Positions 1 through 10,709 of a DNA stretch of 64,000 bases are shown piece after piece; the first letter of the stretch is position 1; each line of letters opens with the position of its first letter. The position numbers and the translations under genes are program-made. This stretch comes from Malania oleifera (Eukaryota; Streptophyta; Magnoliopsida; Santalales; Ximeniaceae): NCBI RefSeq assembly GCF_029873635.1, contig NC_080422.1:2460001-2524000 (forward strand), read 5' to 3'. A model generated the notes under the pieces. That model made no database searches and was not told the DNA's origin. It saw only the letters and a program-made list of their open reading frames with translations.

Positions 1-665
1 AGACATATTTGACTCAGCAGTGGTCGGCCAGCCATTGTCGGGTCCCGCCTTCGGGCTGGACAACTCGTCATGGGGGGTAATACATGACACCAGCTGGCTA
101 TTCATCCTGGGTATATTTTCAGTATTACAGTTATAACAGATGTTTTATGTATGTTATGAATTATTAACAAATAAGAAATTATATAATTATCCAGTATGAT
201 GTGATGAATGTTTACAGAGTTATGAAATGTACTTTATACGTATAAGTGCCTTAAATATTCATGTTGCCACATAACTGTATTTAGTTTATTTTCCCTTACT
301 GAGAAGTGTCTCACCCCCGAATATTAAATGATTTTTAGGAAACCCAGAGGGACCGGCGGGTCAGGGCCATCGTTAAGTGGGTTTAGCTTCCCTACTAGAA
401 GGGTAAGCGTTGAACGAGGATCATGAGATTTTTGTTGTACGATCCTAATGTTATTTTGACTTTTTAGAAAATTGTAAATAAATACAGTATTTTGGGAATG
501 TAAATAATTCTGGTATTATGTTTCATGATTGAATGATTGAGATTTTATTTTACTGCTGCTTAGGTTTCTACTGTGATTGACAAGTGTCCCCGTTACCTAC
601 GGGTTCAGGTTGACCATTTTATCTATTATGTGACATTTTATATTAAGAAATTTAGGGTCGTTACA
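1..665 (+). repeat. 5' LTR of gypsy element, 3' part only
   Basis: Near-identical to 7146-7809. It ends in GTTACA at 665 and is followed at once by the primer binding site. It carries the TTACTGAGAAGTGTCTCACC box at 296-318 that recurs in the other gypsy LTRs of the window. Confidence 0.93.
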
Positions 666-667
666 TT

Positions 668-680
668 TGGTATCAGAACC
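668..680 (+). promoter_or_regulatory. Primer binding site, initiator tRNA-Met type
   Basis: TGGTATCAGAACC lies two bases after the 5' LTR end. It differs at one position from the TGGTATCAGAGCC typical of plant LTR elements primed by initiator tRNA-Met. Confidence 0.85.
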
Positions 681-972
681 TAGGATACTAGGTTCTGTAG
701 ACTTTAGAGTGTAGCAGTAATAATACCAGAATATAGAATAAGGGAATTTGAGGTCTGATTTTGTAGTCTAGATACAGGATTTTCGTGGTGGTTTGTGTGA
801 TTTTCATGGGGTGACGATTTCAAGAAAGTCATTGTAAACTATTGTCGGGTTGGGTATCTAGGTTGTAGGATTGAACCTTGAGTTAGGATTAGGAGAGATG
901 AATTAATTAGGAGAATATATTATATGAGTTGGATGATATGTATAGAGAAGAAGAGGTTTTTAGCTACGTTAC

Positions 973-2040
973 ATGTTTTTCAGGATGGACCTTGGTGGCA
1001 ATAGTGCCCACGCCAGTGGGAGTGAGGGTGTTGGACCCTCAAGCGCTGCGGGTAGTGATTCAGATACTGTTTTACGCAGCGTAGCACAAAAAATGATGGC
1101 AGAGATTGCCAGAAGTTTGAAGGAACAAGGTGGTCCATCTGCAGGCCACAGTAGTACAATCAAGAAATTCATAAAGATGAGTCCTCCAGCCTTTTCAGGA
1201 GGGACAGATCCTGCAGTTGCTGAAAACTGGGTGCAAGAGATGGAGAAGATATTTGTAGTGCTGCAGTGTTCTGAGGAACAGATGGTACTATTTGCCACAT
1301 ATAAATTAACTGGAGAGGTCGAGAGATGGTGGTTGACGGTGAGATTATTAGAGCAGCAGAGGATTGTACCTGTGGAGATGACGTGGGAGCGGTTTAAAGA
1401 AATATTCTTCGACAGGTATTTTCCAACCTCTTCCAAGGAGGCTAAGATTGTGGAGTTCTTGAATCTGAAGTAGGGACAACTGTCAGTACAGTAATATGCA
1501 GCGAGGTTCATTGAATTATCTCGCTTCATCCTGTACATCATTCTAGATGAGGTGAAGAAGGTACGGTAGTTTGAAAGAGGCCTGAAGAGAGAAATATACA
1601 AGCAAGTATCGATATTGAAGTTGCAGGACTTCGCTGAGCTGGTGGACTGAGCCACTATAGCGGAGATGGGTGATCGATTGGAGGCTGAGGAACAGAGACA
1701 GAAGAAGAGATTCGCTCCTTTCGGTTCCTAGTAGGGAGTCAGCCGTGCTGCATGGAAGATAGGTGGCCATTATAGAGACCAGAGACAGGAGATCGGGAAT
1801 CGTGGTTTCCAGGGTGTGCAGCCATCTCCAGCTTGTCCATCTTGTGGGAAGAGGCACCTAGGAGAGTGTCGTGCCAGGTGAGGTGTCTGCTACAGGTGCG
1901 GGGAGTTAGGACATATGATGAGGGAGTGTTCGACACAGACTGGTACTGCTCCTGCTCCTAGACCTGCACGAGGAGGTTACTAGCCGCCACGAGGAGGCCA
2001 GTAGAGGAATACGACCCCAGCCAGAGTTTTCTCTTTGATG
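973..2040 (+). pseudogene. gag: Gypsy gag remnant (capsid and zinc knuckle)
   Basis: The reading frame starts at ATG 973 and stays open to a TAG at 1471. It encodes the retrotransposon gag (capsid-like) region, with FSGGTDPAVAENWVQEMEKI and WERFKEIFFDRYFP. Past the stop, homology continues in the same frame: YAARFIELSRF, FERGLKREI, and a CCHC zinc knuckle CYRCGELGHMMREC at about 1889-1930, the nucleic-acid-binding part of nucleocapsid. In-frame stops occur at 1471, 1567, 1729, 1732 and 1981; several are TAG where a Gln codon is plausible. The product would form the virus-like particle; this copy cannot make it. Confidence 0.85.
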
Positions 2041-2087
2041 CCAGGAGACGCTGAGGCGGCCGGCGACGTGGTGACAGAACTGTTAGT

Positions 2088-4196
2088 ATGCTTTCATTTA
2101 AAGTTATTGCACTTTTTGATTCTGGTGCCACACATCCATTTGTGTCCTTGGAGTGTGTTAAATTATGTGGGGCAGAAACGCAACCATTAGATGTCAAACT
2201 ATTAGTGGCTACACCGACCGGGTCAGTGGTGAGATGTAGTAGGGTACTCTGTGGTTGTCCAGTTGATGTTCAGGGGAAGATTTTATCTGCTGATTTGGTG
2301 GTATTAAATATGCACGAGTTTGACATTATTTTCGGCATGGATTGGCTAGCGGCTAATTCTGCTATTATAGACTGTTGTGCTAGAGAAGTGATATTCAGAC
2401 CTCCAGGGAAATCAGAATTTAGATTTATAGGGTCACAGGTGCAATCCTTACCTCAGATGGTCTCAGCTGTTCAGGTGAGGAGACTGCTTCAGAATGGTTG
2501 TCTGGGATTCGTGGCTTTTGTGAAGGAAATGTCAGAAAATGAATTAAAGCTTATCAATACGTCTGTAATGAAAGAATTTATAGACGTGTTCCTAGATGAA
2601 TTACCGAGTTTGCCGCCTGATCGTGAAGTAGATTTTTTCATTGATCTACTGCCAGGTACGACACCGATTTCTAAAGCACCGTATCGAATGGCGCCAGCAG
2701 AGTTGGCAGAATTGAAAGACTAGTTGCAGGATTTGCTAGATAAGGGCTTCATACGACCTAGTGTATCATCATGGGGAGCTCCAGTGCTGTTTGTGAAGAA
2801 GAAGGACGGGACTATGAGGATGTGCATAGGTTACGAAGAGATTAATAAAGTTACCATCAAGAACAAGTATCCTCTACCCCGTATCAATGATTTGTTTGAC
2901 CAGCTTCAGCGTACATGGGTGTATTCCAAGATCCATCTCAGATCAGGTTACCATTAGGTAAAAGTGAGAGCAAAAGATGTATCAAAGACGACTTTCAGGA
3001 CCAGGTATGGGCATTGCAAGTTTCTTGTTATGCCATTTGGTCTGACGAATGCTCCTGCGGTATTTATGGACTTGATGAACAGAGTCTTCCACCAATACCT
3101 AGACCAGTTTGTTGTTGTTTTTATTGATGATGTACTGGTCTATTCGATTAGCTATGAGGAGTATGAGATACATTTGAGGTGGGTTTTACATTTGCTCAGG
3201 GAAAGGAAGTTATATGCTAAGTTCAACAAATGTGACTTCTGGCTTGAGAAAGTTGTGTTTTTGGGGCATGTTATCTCAGGAGACGAAATTTCTGTAGATC
3301 CCAGTAAGATTGAGGTAGTGGTGAATTGGGCTAGACTGAGAAATGTCTAGGAGTTTCTTGGGTTAGCTGGTTATTATAGCCGTTTTGTCGAGGGGTTCTC
3401 AGATTTGTTAGGACCTTTGACACGATTGACGAAGAAGAATGCTAGATTTGAATGGGATGACAGCTGTGAGCAAAGTTTTCAGGAGCTGAAGCAGAGGTTA
3501 GCCACAACGCCGGTATTGATCATCCCATCCGGGGGTGAGGGTTATACTATCTACAGTGATGCGTCCTTAAAAGGACTTAGTTGTGTGTTGATGCAGCATG
3601 ACAGGGTAGTGGCATATGCATCCAGACAATTAAAAGAATACTAAAAGAACTACCCTACCCATGATCTTAAGTTGGCTGCAGTGGTGCATGCATTGACAAT
3701 TTGGAGGTATTACCTGTACGGTGAGCCGTGTAAGATTTTCTTTGATCATAAGAGCTTAAAGTATTTTTTCACGCAAAAAGAACTGAATATGAGGCAGAGA
3801 AGGTGGTTGGAACTGATAAAGGATTTTGATTGTACTATCAGTTACCACCCAGGGAAAGCAAACGTGGTAGCTGATGCACAGAGTAGAAAATCTGGAATAT
3901 CAGCGTTGATAGCTATAGAGATCCAGCATCCGATCATTATGGATCTGGAGAGACTTGGCATAGAGTTGGTAGAGAGTGATCTTCCAGTGTGTATTGCCAG
4001 CCTAGTAGTGCATCCTACTCTGCAAGAAAGAATTAAAGTCGCTCAGAAAGAAGATCAAGAATTAGTAGAGGTGATGAACAAAGTGCAGAGTGGTCAGGGA
4101 AAGGAATTCTGCATTTTAGATGACGGAGGTTTGTGGTTCCATTCCAGACTGTGTGTTCCTGCTGATGCTGACGTTAGGAGGACTATTTTAGATTAG
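2088..4196 (+). pseudogene. pol: Gypsy pol remnant: protease, reverse transcriptase, RNase H
   Basis: Domains in order: aspartic protease with ALFDSGATHPFVS (active-site DSG) and a flap/dimer region FDIIFGMDWL; then reverse transcriptase with [50 protein letters not shown] and the catalytic block [12 protein letters not shown] at about 3109-3144; then RNase H with YTIYSDASLKGLSCVLMQ and [11 protein letters not shown]. This is the gypsy order, with integrase after RNase H. TAG stops at 2721, 2955 and 3348 and a TAA near 3642 break the frame, although flanking homology is continuous in the same frame. The FIDD box is intact. Non-functional. Confidence 0.92.
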
Positions 4197-5430
4197 GCTC
4201 ACAGATCCTTGTATACAGTTCATCTTGGCAGTACGAAAATATACAGGGATCTGCGAGAGTTTTACTAGTGGAGTGGTATGAAGAGGGAGATTGCCGAGTA
4301 TGTAACCCAGTGCTTGATGTTCCAGCAGGTAAAAGCTGAGCACCAGAGGCTGGAATCAGTTGCAGCCGCTATTTATCCCAGAGTGGAAGTAGGATCATAT
4401 TTCCATGGATTTCATTTTAGGGCTGCCATCATCATCGCATGGTCAGAATGCGATTTAGGTGATAGTAGATCGGTTGACTAAGTATGCCCATTTTCTCCCT
4501 ATCAAGATCAGTTATTCCTTCAGCCGATTGGCAGAGATTTACGTCCAAAAGATAGTTCATGCTCATGGGGTGCCTGTATCTATTGTGTCGGATTGAGACC
4601 CGCGATTCACGTCACGATTTTGGAGGAGCTTGTAGGAGGCTTTGGGGTCTCAGTTATTGTTTAGTATGACATTCCATCCTCAGTCAGATGGACAAATTGA
4701 GAGGATATTAGAAGATATGCTCCGAGCATGTGTTTTAGATTTTGGGGGTAGCTGGACTCAGTTTATGCCACTGGTGGAGTTCGCGTATAATAACAGCTAC
4801 CAGTCCAATATTGGCATGGCACCGTTTGAGGCCTTGTACGGTAGGAGATGTCGATCTCCTTTGTATTGGGATGAGATGGGTGAGCGGAAAGTTGTGGGAC
4901 CAAAGTTGGTACAACAGGCATATGATAAGTTCGGCTTATCAGGGAAAGAATTAGTGCATCTCAGAGCCGACATAAGAGTTGCCGACAATCATCGCAGGAA
5001 TTTAGAGTTTGATGTGGGTGATCATGTATTTTTGAAGATAACTCCATTTAAAGGAGTTATGAGATTTGGTAGAAAGGGTAAACTTAGCTCTAGGTTCATC
5101 GGTTCGTTTGAGATTTTAGAGAAAGTGGGACCGGTGGCCTACAGGTTAGCTTTACCACCTTCATTATCCAGAATTCACGACGTATTCCACATATCGATGT
5201 TGAGGAAATACGTCCCAGATCCCTATCATATCATCAGTTATGATGAGTTGGAGCTTAGTGATACTGGGGTATGAGGAGGTACCAGTACGGATTCTGGATA
5301 GGAAAGTAAAGGAGCTACGTAATAAGAAGATTCCTCAGGTAAAAGTTTTGGGGAAGAATCATACAATTGAAGAGGCTTCATGGGAATCTGAGGAACAGAT
5401 GAAATAGAAATATCCACAACTATTCCAATA
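4197..5430 (+). pseudogene. pol: Gypsy pol remnant: integrase and chromodomain-like tail
   Basis: After an in-frame TAG at 4194 comes the integrase zinc-binding region (VTQCLMFQQVKAEHQ). The catalytic core is scrambled by a frame change and a TGA near 4594. It becomes clear again from 4662: MTFHPQSDGQIERILEDMLR, then VEFAYNNSYQSNIGMAPFEA and ALYGRRCRSPLYW. The C-terminal part has DVGDHVFLKITPFKGVMRF and LPPSLSRIHDVFHISMLRKY. A one-base shift near 5270 leads into a region read as NHTIEEASWESEEQM, resembling the chromodomain tail of chromoviral integrases, thought to guide insertion into heterochromatin. Confidence 0.88.
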
Positions 5431-5679
5431 AGTTTAAATGTAATTAGAAAATGTAAGTAAATATGTAGTTTTCTTTTGCAGGTACATGTAATACTTTAGT
5501 AGTAAGAGGTATTTTAGTCTGGGGAAAATTTTCTTTTGGTATATGTAATCTCCCAAGACTTGAGTTGTAATCGCGGTATTCCTCCGCCTTAAGTGAGGGT
5601 AAGTAATAAAACGAGTAGACCATTTCACCTAAAAGATGATAAAGTATGTGAATAGTAAATTTCGAGGACGAAATTTTAT

Positions 5680-5692
5680 AAGTAGGGGAGAA
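5680..5692 (+). promoter_or_regulatory. Polypurine tract of gypsy element
   Basis: The purine-rich AAGTAGGGGAGAA-type stretch abuts the start of the 3' LTR. This is the expected priming site for plus-strand DNA. Confidence 0.8.
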
Positions 5693-5776
5693 TGTGACAA
5701 CTCGAATAATGATGGGATTTAAATAATAAGAGGAGGGGAATTGAAAACGGTAATTGAAGGAGGAAGTCGGCTTCGC

Positions 5777-5994
5777 GTTCATCGACGACATTGCATTTTG
5801 GAAAGAAAAACCAAAAAGGAAGCATCAGGGCTTCGTCAACGAATATAGGGGATTCGTCGACGAGGACTGAATTTCATCGACGAAGAAATATTGAGAGGCG
5901 TTTTTGGGCCGACTGAATTTCGTCGATGAAATTAATGAAGGATTCGTCGACGAATGACGTGGCCCGTCGACGAATCCAGTTGTATATATATATG
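5777..5994 (+). promoter_or_regulatory. U3 motif array (TCGTCGACGA type) followed by TATA box
   Basis: Seven variants of the palindrome TCGTCGACGA occur in direct orientation at about 5778, 5832, 5853, 5873, 5918, 5943 and 5964. Most deviations are CG-to-TG or CG-to-CA changes. A TATATATATA promoter box follows at 5981-5994. The position upstream of TATA suggests an enhancer-like array; that role is inference. Confidence 0.7.
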
Positions 5995-6740
5995 TAAAAA
6001 TCCGATTTTTAACTTCATTGTTAAGCTATCTTCATTCCCTCTCTCTCCTCTTCGGTGCTCTCTCTCTCTCTCTCTCTCATCATTTTTGGGCCATATTTAC
6101 GCCAGATCGACAATTCGAGGTCACCACGACACTCCTGGCGAAGTTCTCTATGAGTTTTCCGGAGCGGATCGTTGGGGAAACGAAGTTGGAAATCATCCCT
6201 GAGTTGAGGTACGGCTTTTTAAGCCAATTTTGGTCTTGTGATAGTTATAGGAAATGATGTACGCATGAAAATACTAAAGTTTAATACTGGGAATTTTCAG
6301 TTTCAAGGTATTGATCAGGAAATCCTACGGGAGTTAGGCTAGGATAATTTAGGGGCTTTCTCAATAGCCAGGTAAGGGAATAAACTAAAACAGTTATTTT
6401 CCGTTCAAATTATTATTAATTATGAGTAAATTTATTTTCAGAAAAGCATATGTTATATTTGTTTATTATGAATGAAATGTACGATTTGGAAAATACTGTT
6501 ATGATGATTAAAATGTATATGTATGTATGAGATACCAGAAAACCACGATTTTAGAATATGAAGTATGACTTTTAACAGCACATGTGTGGTATGAATATTA
6601 TTTTACGTGAAATGTATCATGATATGAAAGATTTTACGAGCAAAATATATTTTCAGGTATTAGGAAAAGATGAGTTATGTTGTGATGATTTTGATGAATA
6701 TATGATAAATGATTTATTTTTAGAATGTATATACCTGAAA

Positions 6741-6925
6741 CGATTTTGTCGCGAGGCCATGTATTTATGTTATCGGCACGAAACCGCATTTATGTTATCG
6801 GCACAAGGCTGCATTTATGATATCGGCGTGAGGCCGTATTTATGTATGATTTCGGCACTAGGCCGTATTTATGATTTCGGCGCAAGGCCATATTTATGAA
6901 AATGATTGGCACGAGGCCGCTATTA
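6741..6925 (+). repeat. Tandem repeat of about 25 bp inside gypsy LTR
   Basis: About seven imperfect units of the form TTATCGGCACGAGGCCGCATT plus ATG. The array is transcribed if the TATA at 5981 is used. The companion stretch of the 5' LTR is outside the window. Confidence 0.88.
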
Positions 6926-7809
6926 TATCATGTATTATATGTTATCAGAACCCGGATATTAGTTTAGTTTAGTTCAGTTTTAGGAGCTCGGTACCGTAGC
7001 TATATGTAGATCAGATATCTACATTCAGATTAGTGCTAACCATCCCACGAGGGGATGAGAGATGGATAGTCGATGTGGCTTTCAGTAGAGTGTGGACGTC
7101 CACCTGGCAGTCCAAATCAGGGTGTAGCGGGCCCATCGTACTTACAGACATATTTGACTCGGCAGTGGTCGGCCAGCCATTGTTGGGTCCCGCCTTCGGG
7201 CTGCACAACCCGTCATAAGGGTAATACATGACACCAGCTAGCTATTCATCCTGGGTATATTTTCAGTATTACAGTTATAACAGATGTTTTATGTATGTTA
7301 TGAATTATTAACAAATAAGAAATTATATGATTATCCAGTATGATGTGATGAATGTTTACATAGTTATGAAATGTACTTTATACATATAAGTGCCTTAAAT
7401 ATTCATGTTGCCACACAACTGTATTTAGTTTATTTTCTCTTACTGAGAAGTGTCTCACCCCCGAATATTAAATGATTTTCAAGAAACCCAGAGGGACTGG
7501 CGGGTCAGTGCCGCCGTTAAGTGGGTTTAGCTTCCCTACTAGAAGGGTAAGCGTTGAACTAGGATCAGGAGATTTTTGTTGTACGATCCTAGTGTTATTT
7601 TGACTTTTTGGAAAATTATAAATAAATACATTATTTTGGGAATATAAATAACTCTTATATTATGTTTCATGGTTGAATGATTGAGATTTTATTTTACTGC
7701 TGCTTAGGTTTTTGCTGTGATTAACAGGTGTCCTTGTTACCCACGGGTTCAGGTTGACCATTTTATCTATTATGTGACATTTTATATTAAGAAATTTAGG
7801 GTCGTTGCA

Positions 7810-9757
7810 TAAGCTTGACCCTAAGTCTCGTCGTTGCATCTTCTTGGGATATCCAGAGGGTATGAAGGTGTATAAGTAGTGGGACCCAGTGGCAAAGTGG
7901 TGATCAATAGAGATGTAGTCTTTGATGAGAAGGCTATGGCGAAGTGTACTTAAGAGTTTGATGAACAAAAACAGGAGCCAGAAAGCTGGGGCGGTGATGA
8001 ACATATCGTGCAGGTGGAGTTGGAAGCTCAAGGCAACGAAAATGATCGTGGTCCCGTGGTTGTAGGGAACTCTAGCTTGGAAAGCTAGCAAGTCGACGAT
8101 ATTTCATTAAGAAGATCTAGACACACTATTTGGCCTCCGCCAAGGTATGGTTTTGAAGAGTTAGTGTCTTATGTTTTTCTTACTAGTTGCAACGATCCAA
8201 CTACATTTCAAGAGACAATGCATGACCAGGAGAAAGATAGATGGATGGGAGCAATGATTGAGGAAATGGAGTCACTACGAAAAAATCAAACTTGGGAGTT
8301 GGTGGAGCTTCCATATGGAAAGAGACCGATTGGGTGCAAATGGGTGTACAGGAAGAAGGAGGCAATATCATAAAAGGAAGGTGAGAAGTTCAAGGCACGG
8401 TTGTTGGCAAAAGGATACTCATAAGAAGAAGGGGATAGATTATGATGATATCTTTTCTCTAGTGGTCTAACATACTTTTATTAGAGTTGTGTTGGGGTTC
8501 GTAGCTTATTTCGATCTTTATTTGGAACAAATGGATGTAAGATAACATTTCTTCACGGTGACTTGGAGGAACAAATTTACATGGTTAGCCAGAGGGATTC
8601 ATTGAACCAGGAAAAGAAAATTTTGTTTACAGGTTGAAGAAATCTCTTTTTGGGTTGAAACAGTCTCCAAGGCAATGGTATAAATGGTTTGATTCGTGCA
8701 TGATGAAGATTGGCTACAAACGGTGTGAGTATGACTGCTGTATATATGTGAGCAAAATTGATGATGACTCACTTATTTTCTTGTTATTGTATGTCGATGA
8801 TATGCTGATAGCTGCAAGAGATTTAACTGAGGTGAATCAGTTAAAGGACCTGTTGTATAAGGAATTTGACATGAAAGATCTTGGTTCAGTCAAGAAAATA
8901 CTTGGGATGGAGATTCACCAAGACAGGACTGCAGGGAGATTATGACTATCTCAAAGCGGTTATGTGCAGAAGGTGTTGAAGAGGTTTAGTATGGTTGATG
9001 CAAGACCAAAGTGTACACATCTAATGAATCATTTCAAATTGTCTACTACAGATTGCCCAAGTTTGGATGAGGAAATTCGGGACATGTCAAAAGTCCCTTA
9101 TGCTAGTGCTATGGAGAGTTTAATTTATGCCATGGTATGTACGAGACTAGATTTAGCTCATGCAGTAAGCGTGGTGAGCAAGTTCCTTTCCAATCCAAGA
9201 AGGCAGCTTTGGGAAGCTGTAAAATGGATACTCAGATACTTGTGGGGTACATCGGGATATGGTATCATGTTCGGCAAGCAACAGGGTTGTCCTTCAGTTA
9301 TTGGGTTTGTTGATGCAGATCATGCTGGAGATATGGATGAAAGAAGGTCTACAACAGGATATGTGTTTACCTTTGTAGGAGGACCAATATGTTGGAGATC
9401 CATGGTACAGTCTCTGGTAGCATTGTCCACGATTGAGGCGGAATATATGGCAGTTGTCAAAGCTGCAAAGGAGGCCTTATGGCTTACTAGTTTAGTCAGA
9501 GAGCTAGGGTTACATCATGATGGTGTGGTGCTGCATTATGATAGTCAGAGTGCCATTTACTTGGTGAAGAATCAGATAAACCATGCTAGGATCAAGCACA
9601 TTGATGTGAGGTTCCACAGGGTTCGGGAATTGATTGCTTCGAGTGAACTTGTATTGGAGAAAATTCACACATCTGATAATGCAGCAAATATTCTGACCAA
9701 ATCAGTTACTTCAGATAAGTTCAAGCATTTCTTGGACTTACTTCATGTCTCCAAGTG
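7810..9757 (+). pseudogene. pol: Ty1-copia pol remnant: integrase C-end, reverse transcriptase, RNase H
   Basis: Translation opens with LDPKSRRCIFLGYPEGMKVY, the copia integrase C-terminal motif. Reverse transcriptase begins near 8190 (WMGAMIEEMESLRKNQTWEL, KRPIGCKWVY) and has the catalytic block FLLLYVDDMLIAA at about 8783-8818. RNase H follows: GFVDADHAGDMDERRSTTGY, VALSTIEAEYMAVVKAAKEA and HIDVRFHRVRELI, ending at TGA 9755-9757. Stops at 7877, 8371 and 8943 and frame changes between 8400 and 8640 disable it. The last open segment (8964-9757) is 264 residues long. Integrase before RT places it in copia rather than gypsy. Confidence 0.92.
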
Positions 9758-9863
9758 ATAGAAGGGATACATACCCAACCAAGCGTTTTTTAAGTTCAAA
9801 GTGAAGCAGTTCATGTTTTTGAGATTTTCCTAATTAAGGGTCGTATAATCGCAAGGTGGAGAT

Positions 9864-10451
9864 TGTTATTTGTGGCTCTTATACTTCTACTTTGATAAGC
9901 AAAGAAGGAAGGAGGGAAAACATGAAGGGGGTAGCACAGCAGGACTCGTCGACAAAGGGCCTATGCTCGTCGATGAGGGAACAACAGAGGTTCATTGACG
10001 AAGGCTCTGAAGCTCGTCGATGAATAATTACCAAGAGCAGGAAATTTCAGACTTCTGGCATCATCGACGAGAACCTTGTATTCGTCAACAAAGGTTCATC
10101 TTGGTCTCGTCAACGAAGCCCTTGTGTTCGTCGACAAGGGGCACCTAGGCTGCGGCAGTTTTATGAAATTTTGAATTTTTGAACGTTGGGTGGTTGGGCA
10201 AACGGGGGGAAACCTCTGAGAAAATTCTATATATGTCATCTGGGCATATTTTGAGATTGAGAGTGATTATTATTGAAGTGTATTGTGTACATTGTGATTT
10301 CCATAGTGAAATTTGTGTGTCTTTTGCTTCCGTGGATGTAGGCTTTGCCGAACCACGTAAATCTTTGTGTTGTTGTTCTTATTCGTTATGTTATTTATTT
10401 CTTGTTGTTTATTCCACTGTGCAATTTCATTATACAATCCATATCACAACA
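9864..10451 (+). repeat. 3' LTR of the Ty1-copia element
   Basis: Begins TGTTATTTGTGGC directly after the polypurine tract. Contains a motif array (9944-10139), a TATA-like TCTATATATG at 10226-10235, and the copia module GGATGTAGGCTTTGCCGAAC at 10335. The right end is placed at CACAACA (10451) with low certainty because the partner LTR is outside the window. An open frame at 10179-10544 lies across it and has no recognisable protein. Confidence 0.7.
9944..10139 (+). promoter_or_regulatory. U3 motif array (TCGTCGACGA type) in a copia LTR
   Basis: Eight variants such as CTCGTCGACAAAG, CTCGTCGATGAG, TCATCGACGAGA and TCGTCAACGAAG occur about 20-45 bp apart and end about 90 bp before the TATA-like box at 10226. 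The same motif occurs in two gypsy LTRs (5777 and 16350), although these LTRs are otherwise unrelated. Confidence 0.7.
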
Positions 10452-10604
10452 ACTCATTTTATCCATACAAATGAGATAAGAGAAAAGAAAATATTTCATT
10501 GTCACATTCATGCAATATTGCCATTGATTATTTCCACAGTCTAGAACCTTGAAGCATGATTTTTAAAGCATATTAATGGATTAATATGTGTGTTGGGTGT
10601 GGGA

Positions 10605-10617
10605 GGGGGGGGGGGGG

Positions 10618-10686
<69 letters not shown>
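10605..10686 (+). repeat. Compound microsatellite G16 then (AG)33
   Basis: A pure G run at 10605-10620 joins a perfect AG repeat at 10621-10686. Length may be unreliable in assembly. Confidence 0.95.
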
Positions 10687-10689
<3 letters not shown>

Positions 10690-10709
10690 GAGCGAGTGAG
10701 TGAGCATGG

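Larger units (their letters stand above)
1..7809 (+). mobile_element. Ty3-gypsy chromovirus (Tekay/Del-like), 5' LTR truncated by window edge
   Basis: Long terminal direct repeats flank an internal region carrying gag, protease, reverse transcriptase, RNase H, integrase and a C-terminal chromodomain-like segment, in the gypsy order. Position 1 aligns with 7146 in the 3' LTR, so roughly 1.45 kb of the 5' LTR lies left of the window. The primer site and polypurine tract are in the expected places. LTR ends are TGTGAC and GTTACA/GTTGCA. The element is dead: every domain carries stops. It is inserted in a Ty1-copia element whose integrase/RT region resumes directly at 7810. A hand count over about 665 aligned LTR positions gives about 37 differences (5-6%), mostly transitions. 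The clade name is inferred from the chromodomain-like tail and is tentative. Confidence 0.93.
5693..7809 (+). repeat. 3' LTR of gypsy element, about 2.1 kb
   Basis: Starts TGTGACAACTCG and ends GTCGTTGCA. Order within it: a motif array (5777-5977), TATA (5981-5994), a CT-dinucleotide tract (about 6057-6080), a tandem array (6741-6925), a GAGCTCGGTACCGTAGC box (6984-7000) and the TTACTGAGAAGTGTCTCACC box (7440-7460). The same order of parts is recognisable in the gypsy LTR at 39493. Confidence 0.93.
7810..10451 (+). mobile_element. Ty1-copia element, 3' part (5' part lies left of the window)
   Basis: Copia coding sequence begins immediately after the gypsy 3' LTR, which shows that the gypsy element inserted into its integrase/RT region. 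It runs through reverse transcriptase and RNase H to a polypurine tract (CAAGGTGGAGAT at 9852-9863) and a 3' LTR. Domain similarity suggests the Tork group; clade tentative. Confidence 0.9.

Noticed and set aside
9944..10139. Regularly spaced short repeats as a possible CRISPR array
   Set aside because: Repeats are about 10-14 bp, degenerate, irregularly spaced, and in a plant LTR promoter region with no cas genes.
10179..10544. 121-codon open frame
   Set aside because: Lies across a copia LTR and flank, with no recognisable protein sequence.
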